Below, one piece after another: positions 60,000-64,000 of a stretch of DNA of 64,000 nt. The DNA comes from Opitutaceae bacterium (GTDB taxonomy: Bacteria > Verrucomicrobiota > Verrucomicrobiia > Opitutales > Opitutaceae). Within the stretch, counting starts at the first letter, position 1; every line of letters starts with the position of its first letter. A program made the position numbers and the translations under genes. The notes beneath the pieces are model-generated. The model saw only the letters and a list, made by a program, of their open reading frames with translations, was not told where the DNA came from and did no database searches. Where the stretch lies: NCBI GenBank assembly GCA_016794625.1, contig JAEUGY010000103.1:1-64000 (forward strand), given 5' to 3'.

Positions 60000-62939
60000 T
60001 TAGAACTTCATGCCGGCCTTGATGAAGACCAGGCGACCCACCACGCCATACGTGGAGATGTCGACGTTGGACTCGTTCCACGCCTGGGGAGCCAGGGGCG
60101 GACCTTCATCGAGCAGGTTGTTGACCCCCGCGGTCAGGACCATGCCATCCAACCACCGCAGAGCGCTGCCACTGGACTTGGACTTGACCCGGTAGCTGAG
60201 CTGCAGATCCCAGTCGATGTAGGCATCCACCGCGCGGCGCGTCAGCGTGGTGCTGGTGGCAAAGCCAATGCCGCCCGTGCCAATGTCGGTCACCTCGGGA
60301 ATGTAGGTGTTGCCGAGCAGTGCGGACCAATCACCCATGTCCCACTGGACCGACGAGTAGAAGCGGTATCCGGGCAACGTACCCTGCGAACCCGTACCAC
60401 CGTTGGTGGTGTGGCCCGCGTACTCATAGTAGCGTTGCGACGGCAGGGCCTGGAACTGGTAGTCGAGGAAGAACGTACCGGTCGTCGAGAAGTCGAACTT
60501 GCCCATGCTCTCCGTCTTCATGCTGTACTCGACGTTGACGTCGAGTGCCCGAACCTTCTGGCCGGCGATGTTCACGTTGCCGTCGAACAGATAGATCGCG
60601 TTGGCCGAATTGCCGGCGCGCAGGAAGTCACCCAGTTCACCCGCGCGCGTGACTGCCCGGTAACCAGACTCTCCCGGGAAATTGCCGAAGCCCGCCTGCG
60701 CGGCATAGGGCGAAGCCGGTCCTTGCTGCTCGACGCTCTGCAGGATGGTCGCCACACCGATGCCACCGACGAGGTCCACCTGGTCGATGTCGACGTAATC
60801 AACCGTCACCGTCAGCCCCTTGATGGCTCGGGGCGACACGACAAAGCCGAAGTAGTTGGTTTCAGCCGTGGAGGGACGCAGGTTCGGATTGGAACCACCG
60901 CGACTCTGGGCCTGGCCGTTGACGCCAAACACGTTCGGAATGACATTGGTCGCCGTGAAGCCTTGGGTCGTGGGACCCGAAAGGGCGAACAAGGTCGGAG
61001 CCGAAAAGGACTCGGAGTACGTGTAGCGGATGGTCAGCTGCTCATCAAACGGACGCCACGCCAGACCGTACTTCGGCACATCGGACTTACCGGCGTCGTT
61101 GTAGTCGTCCCAACGAAACGCGGCGGTCAAATCGAGGCGATTCACGCCCGGCAGATTCCAATCGTTGCCCGTGAGCGGCACCCGGACTTCGCCGAAGTAG
61201 CTCTTGACCTCACGCTTCTTGGAAAAGGGATCAAAGAACGTGGCCCCGGACCAACGCTGACGGGTGGGACCGGTGTTACGGGAGTTCTCGTCCGGAATAC
61301 CCGAGAGATTCTCGTTCACTACGCCCGCGCCGAGCGCGATTCCGATGTCGCCCGAAGGCAGGGTGTAAGGCGTGCCCGCGACCTTGAAGTCGATCGCCTT
61401 CAGTTCATTCGCGAAGTTACCGACCGAGGTGCCAAGGATGTTGGCGAGCGAGGCCGGGTTGATGCCCGAGCCGCGCGCCAGCACATCGAGGGCCGGCTGA
61501 ACGACAAAGTTGGTCGACGACTCGCTGAAACCGGTGATGACGCGGCTGTAGGCACCGCCGGCCACCACGTTACCCGCGGCGTCGTAACCGCCCGCGATGG
61601 CCCGCGTCAGATTGGGGGCGTAGAGCACATTCTGGGTGCGCACTTCAACGGAACTCTCGTTGTACACATAGGCACCTTCCCAGTTCCACTTGTCACCGAT
61701 CTTGCCGCGAGCTCCCACCGTGGCCCGGATGAAGTCCGCGTCATTGAAGAATCCACGCGGATTGTCGACGAACCGCGCCGCCACCTGGGTCATGGCGACC
61801 GTCAGCGGATTGAAGGGCGAGCCCGCGGGCACCGTCAACCCCGTGGCCGGCTGGGCCGCGAGTTGGGACGCGCTGCGCGTATTCGCATACATCAAATCAG
61901 AGAAGAGCTCGATTTCCGGCGTCAGCTCGAAGTTGAAGTTCGCCACCGCCGAACTCTGCTCCTGGTCGAGGATCAGCGTCGCATAGGGTGCGATATCGAA
62001 CGAGTCAGCCACCGATTGGAAGGTCGCCGGCGCATACACGCCCGCGGTGACCAGCTCGGCCAGCGTGCTGCGGGTGGCCGCGGTACCGGTCGGCACACGC
62101 TCCCGGGGAGCATTCACGCCGGTGGCTAGAAAGTGCGTCGGAAACGCAGTGCCCTGCCCCACCGCGCCGGAAATACCGGCGGTGCGCCCAATGATCCGTC
62201 CCGAGAAGCTCCGATCCTTCTGGAGCAACGGTTCCGTTTTGGACCAGGTGGCGGATACGGTCGCGCTGACCCGATCGTTGTTGGCTCCGACCAAGGCATA
62301 GCCGGATTGCTCGGAGTACCCTCCCTTGGCGACGCCATAGCGGAAGCCCGCCTCGCCCCCGTTCATGTTCTTGCGCAGAATGATGTTGATCACGCCGCCC
62401 ACCGCATCCGAACCGTAAATGGCGGAGGCACCGTCCGTCAGCACTTCGAGGCGCTCGATCGCCGCGACCGGGATGAGGTTGAGATCGACGAAGTTACGAC
62501 CACCGCGGCCGTTCGCACCGCTCGTGGCGACACGACGCCCGTTGATCAAGACGAGCGTATCGAGGTTGCGGAGGGATCCTTGGGATCCACCCAACGTGGA
62601 ATTGCCACCGACATTGGCATTGGTATTGCCGAGGTTTCCATTGCCGGCGAAGAACGGCAGACGCTTGCGGATGACCTCCAGCAAGTTCGCGTTAATGCCG
62701 GTCTTGTCGATCTGAGTCTGGCCGATGACGGTCACAGGCACGGCGACCGCGTCGGAGGCCGTCGGGATGTTCGAACCGGTGACAACGAACTTCTCCAATT
62801 GCGTGACCTCTTCCTTAATCTGAGGAGCAGGTGCCGCAGTCTGACCGCTGACACCGCTGGTCACGACCAACGTCGCGAGGGCTCCGGGGAACATGCCCCG
62901 CAGACACCGTCGAACGCCTGAGTGTAGTTTTCGATTCAT
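60000..62939 (-). CDS. TonB-dependent outer-membrane receptor
   Basis: The 979-residue protein starts with a signal peptide (MNRKLHSGVRRCLRGMFPGA, then a hydrophobic core, cleavage near GVSGQ). A TonB-box-like LEKFVVTGSNI region precedes the plug (VPVTVIGQTQID; LVLINGRRVA; LEVLTDGASAIYGSDAVGGVINII). A ~22-strand barrel follows, ending in FIKAGMKF with the terminal Phe used for outer-membrane insertion. The size fits verrucomicrobial receptors for large substrates such as glycans or siderophores; no ligand is indicated. The ATG at 62939 is chosen because the frame to 63119 lacks a leader. Confidence 0.92.
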   Translation of the reverse strand: MNRKLHSGVRRCLRGMFPGALATLVVTSGVSGQTAAPAPQIKEEVTQLEKFVVTGSNIPTASDAVAVPVTVIGQTQIDKTGINANLLEVIRKRLPFFAGNGNLGNTNANVGGNSTLGGSQGSLRNLDTLVLINGRRVATSGANGRGGRNFVDLNLIPVAAIERLEVLTDGASAIYGSDAVGGVINIILRKNMNGGEAGFRYGVAKGGYSEQSGYALVGANNDRVSATVSATWSKTEPLLQKDRSFSGRIIGRTAGISGAVGQGTAFPTHFLATGVNAPRERVPTGTAATRSTLAELVTAGVYAPATFQSVADSFDIAPYATLILDQEQSSAVANFNFELTPEIELFSDLMYANTRSASQLAAQPATGLTVPAGSPFNPLTVAMTQVAARFVDNPRGFFNDADFIRATVGARGKIGDKWNWEGAYVYNESSVEVRTQNVLYAPNLTRAIAGGYDAAGNVVAGGAYSRVITGFSESSTNFVVQPALDVLARGSGINPASLANILGTSVGNFANELKAIDFKVAGTPYTLPSGDIGIALGAGVVNENLSGIPDENSRNTGPTRQRWSGATFFDPFSKKREVKSYFGEVRVPLTGNDWNLPGVNRLDLTAAFRWDDYNDAGKSDVPKYGLAWRPFDEQLTIRYTYSESFSAPTLFALSGPTTQGFTATNVIPNVFGVNGQAQSRGGSNPNLRPSTAETNYFGFVVSPRAIKGLTVTVDYVDIDQVDLVGGIGVATILQSVEQQGPASPYAAQAGFGNFPGESGYRAVTRAGELGDFLRAGNSANAIYLFDGNVNIAGQKVRALDVNVEYSMKTESMGKFDFSTTGTFFLDYQFQALPSQRYYEYAGHTTNGGTGSQGTLPGYRFYSSVQWDMGDWSALLGNTYIPEVTDIGTGGIGFATSTTLTRRAVDAYIDWDLQLSYRVKSKSSGSALRWLDGMVLTAGVNNLLDEGPPLAPQAWNESNVDISTYGVVGRLVFIKAGMKF

Positions 62940-63181
62940 GGTTTGGGTCTGTGTACTTATGGGTTGGTGGGTTGGTAACGCATCCGTAACTTTATCAGTA
63001 CAAACGTTACGCTGTTGCGCTTGACGACCAACGAAGTCACGGATGCGCCGATCTTCAACTTTTGTGCGACGAAAAATTGAAGAAGCTGTGACGGCCTCGT
63101 GTGGTCGATTTCTTGACACACCCCGCCCCAGCTGATTATTCCCCTCCCTTTTACCGCTCTCGAACTCGTCACTCTTCGACC

Positions 63182-63739
63182 ATGCCCGCAGCCAACGACA
63201 TCCGAAAAGGCCAAGTCATCAAATTCAATGGCGAACCCCACCTCGTCATGGAAACCCAGCACCGGACCCCGGGGAACCTTCGGGCCTTTGTGCAGATCAA
63301 GATGCGCAATCTGCGGTATGGGAAGGCTTTGGACCAACGCTTCGCCTCCACGGAAGCGATTGAAGTGCTCCCCACCGATCGTCGTACGCTGGAGTTCAGC
63401 TATGCGGATCGCGGTACCTTCGCCTTCATCGACCCCGAGACCTTTGATCAAATTGAACTGAGCTCGGAGACGCTGGGCGAAGTGAAGAACTACCTCACGC
63501 CGGGCGGTAAGGTCGACGTTCTTTTCGTCGACGAAAAAGCCCTCTCCGTCGACCTTCCCTCCACGGTCACCTTGAAAATCACCGAGAGCGCGGACGGCGT
63601 GAAAGGCGACACGGCGAGCAATGTGCAGAAACCCGCCGTGCTCGAGACGGGCCTGGTCATTCACGTTCCCCTGTTCATCAAGGAAGGTGAGTTGGTCCGC
63701 GTCAGCACGATCGACGGCACCTACCTGGGCCGCGCCTGA
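63182..63739 (+). CDS. efp: Elongation factor P with Asn at the modification position
   Basis: EF-P relieves ribosome stalling at polyproline. The 185-residue protein has the usual three domains. The tip loop of domain 1 reads HRTPGNLRAFVQIKMRNL, so the position of E. coli Lys34 (PGK) is Asn32 here. Neither EpmA-type lysylation nor EarP-type arginine rhamnosylation is possible at Asn. The C-terminal signature QKPAVLETGLVIHVPLFIKEGE is intact. The start at 63182 follows the family. The Pro-rich membrane protein at 27143-29701 would be a natural client. Confidence 0.94.
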   Translation: MPAANDIRKGQVIKFNGEPHLVMETQHRTPGNLRAFVQIKMRNLRYGKALDQRFASTEAIEVLPTDRRTLEFSYADRGTFAFIDPETFDQIELSSETLGEVKNYLTPGGKVDVLFVDEKALSVDLPSTVTLKITESADGVKGDTASNVQKPAVLETGLVIHVPLFIKEGELVRVSTIDGTYLGRA

Positions 63740-63766
63740 ACGAGCAGGTCAAACCTTCGAAACGAA

Positions 63767-63792
63767 CCCGCGGCCAACGCCGCGGGTTTTTT
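63767..63792 (+). terminator. Rho-independent terminator of efp
   Basis: An 8-bp stem CCCGCGGC / GCCGCGGG with a CAAC loop is followed by six T residues, 28 bp after the efp stop. Confidence 0.85.
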
Positions 63793-63825
63793 GTGGCCAC
63801 CGTCGGCGGAGCCGATGGTGGCCAC
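63793..63825. repeat. 15-bp inverted repeat between two terminators
   Basis: GTGGCCACCGTCGGC and GCCGATGGTGGCCAC form a 15-bp stem with one G-T wobble and a GGA loop. It starts directly after the T tract of the efp terminator and ends directly before the A tract of the opposing terminator. It has no T tract of its own in either direction. Confidence 0.6.
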
Positions 63826-63853
63826 AAAAAAAAGCCGGCCCTGAAGGGCCGGC
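63826..63853 (-). terminator. Terminator of the right-edge minus-strand gene
   Basis: On the minus strand the 8-bp stem GCCGGCCC / GGGCCGGC with a 4-nt loop is followed by eight T residues. It lies 45 bp after the stop of the partial gene at the right edge. Confidence 0.85.
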
Positions 63854-63898
63854 TGAAAGCGGAGGGTGCGTCGCGGGTCGGACCAGCGAGACGGTGAC

Positions 63899-64000
63899 TC
63901 AGGCCACCCGCTCGACCACCAACGGCGGAGGCGTCGGGCGCTTCGGGGCCAGCCGGTAGGCGTCCTTGAAGTAATTCAGAGCCTGCTCCAGCTTCGATTC
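63899..64000 (-). CDS. C-terminal end of an unidentified protein (partial)
   Basis: The minus strand is open from the window edge to a TGA at 63899-63901, coding for 33 residues ending in LAPKRPTPPPLVVERVA. The visible start, ESKLEQALNYFKDAYRLAP, looks like the end of a helical or TPR-like region. The strong minus-strand terminator just downstream supports a real gene end. The rest lies outside the window. Confidence 0.6.
   Translation of the reverse strand, partial: ESKLEQALNYFKDAYRLAPKRPTPPPLVVERVA

Noticed and set aside
58416..62129. 1237-codon open frame on the plus strand
   Set aside because: It lies fully antisense to lpxC-fabZ and the TonB receptor, whose motifs are unmistakable. Its composition (Arg, His, Gly, Asp rich) is typical of a high-GC shadow frame.

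Overview
The window looks like a chromosomal segment of a high-GC Gram-negative bacterium of the Verrucomicrobiota, most likely Opitutaceae-like. This placement is an inference. It rests on an LpxC-FabZ fusion, an lpx/lol envelope gene set, a large TonB-dependent receptor whose mature N-terminus reads LEKFVVTGS, ThuA and Gfo/Idh/MocA sugar genes, and a PadR plus orphan FtsX-type permease pair. No database search was possible, so all names come from motifs, lengths and context read from the sequence.

Layout. Positions 1-13,000 are accessory in character. Three toxin-antitoxin type modules (vapBC-like, higBA, hipBA-like) lie within 4 kb, each with a palindromic operator just upstream. They are followed by a secreted SGNH-type hydrolase, a secreted alpha/beta hydrolase, a PadR/permease module, a 2-hydroxyacid dehydrogenase and a Tat-exported protein of unknown function. 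A modular, hairpin-rich interspersed repeat family is scattered through this part, often directly 3' of stop codons, and I did not see it in the rest. A tRNA-Leu(GAG) at 13,034-13,118 marks the change to dense housekeeping DNA.

Positions 13,200-24,000 carry serine acetyltransferase, pyrD, an acidic-tailed unknown protein, hemB, cysS, thrS without a TGS domain, a TPR protein, and an amtB-glnK pair with a good sigma-54 promoter match. Positions 23,700-30,100 carry aspS and, upstream on the same strand, an ATP-grasp-like protein, a Pro/Gly-rich single-pass membrane protein and a lipoprotein, the last three of unknown function. Positions 30,200-41,200 hold a HIT protein, a YqeY-type protein, a sugar module (Gfo/Idh/MocA, MFS transporter, ThuA), radC, a possible leader peptide with terminator, rsgA, the threonine-to-glycine pair tdh-kbl, and a cytochrome c assembly protein with hemA.

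Positions 41,200-46,850 form one overlapping minus-strand operon lysS-lolC-lolD-Gfo/Idh-lpxB, linking lipid A synthesis with lipoprotein export. Positions 46,900-54,600 hold an MgtC/DUF4010 membrane protein, the aspartate-family block hom-lysC-thrC, plsY and serA. Positions 54,700-59,830 hold two HD-domain nucleotide hydrolases, a DUF971 protein, hisI, lpxA and lpxC-fabZ. A TonB receptor, EF-P and the tail of an unidentified gene close the window.

Most interesting items: the 3'-biased modular repeat family; the lipoprotein / Pro-rich tether / ATP-grasp-like block; a Gfo/Idh dehydrogenase inside the lpxB operon that could point to 3-amino lipid A; a 16-codon peptide with its own terminator before rsgA; an EF-P with asparagine at the usual modification site; and the 34-bp hipBA operator.
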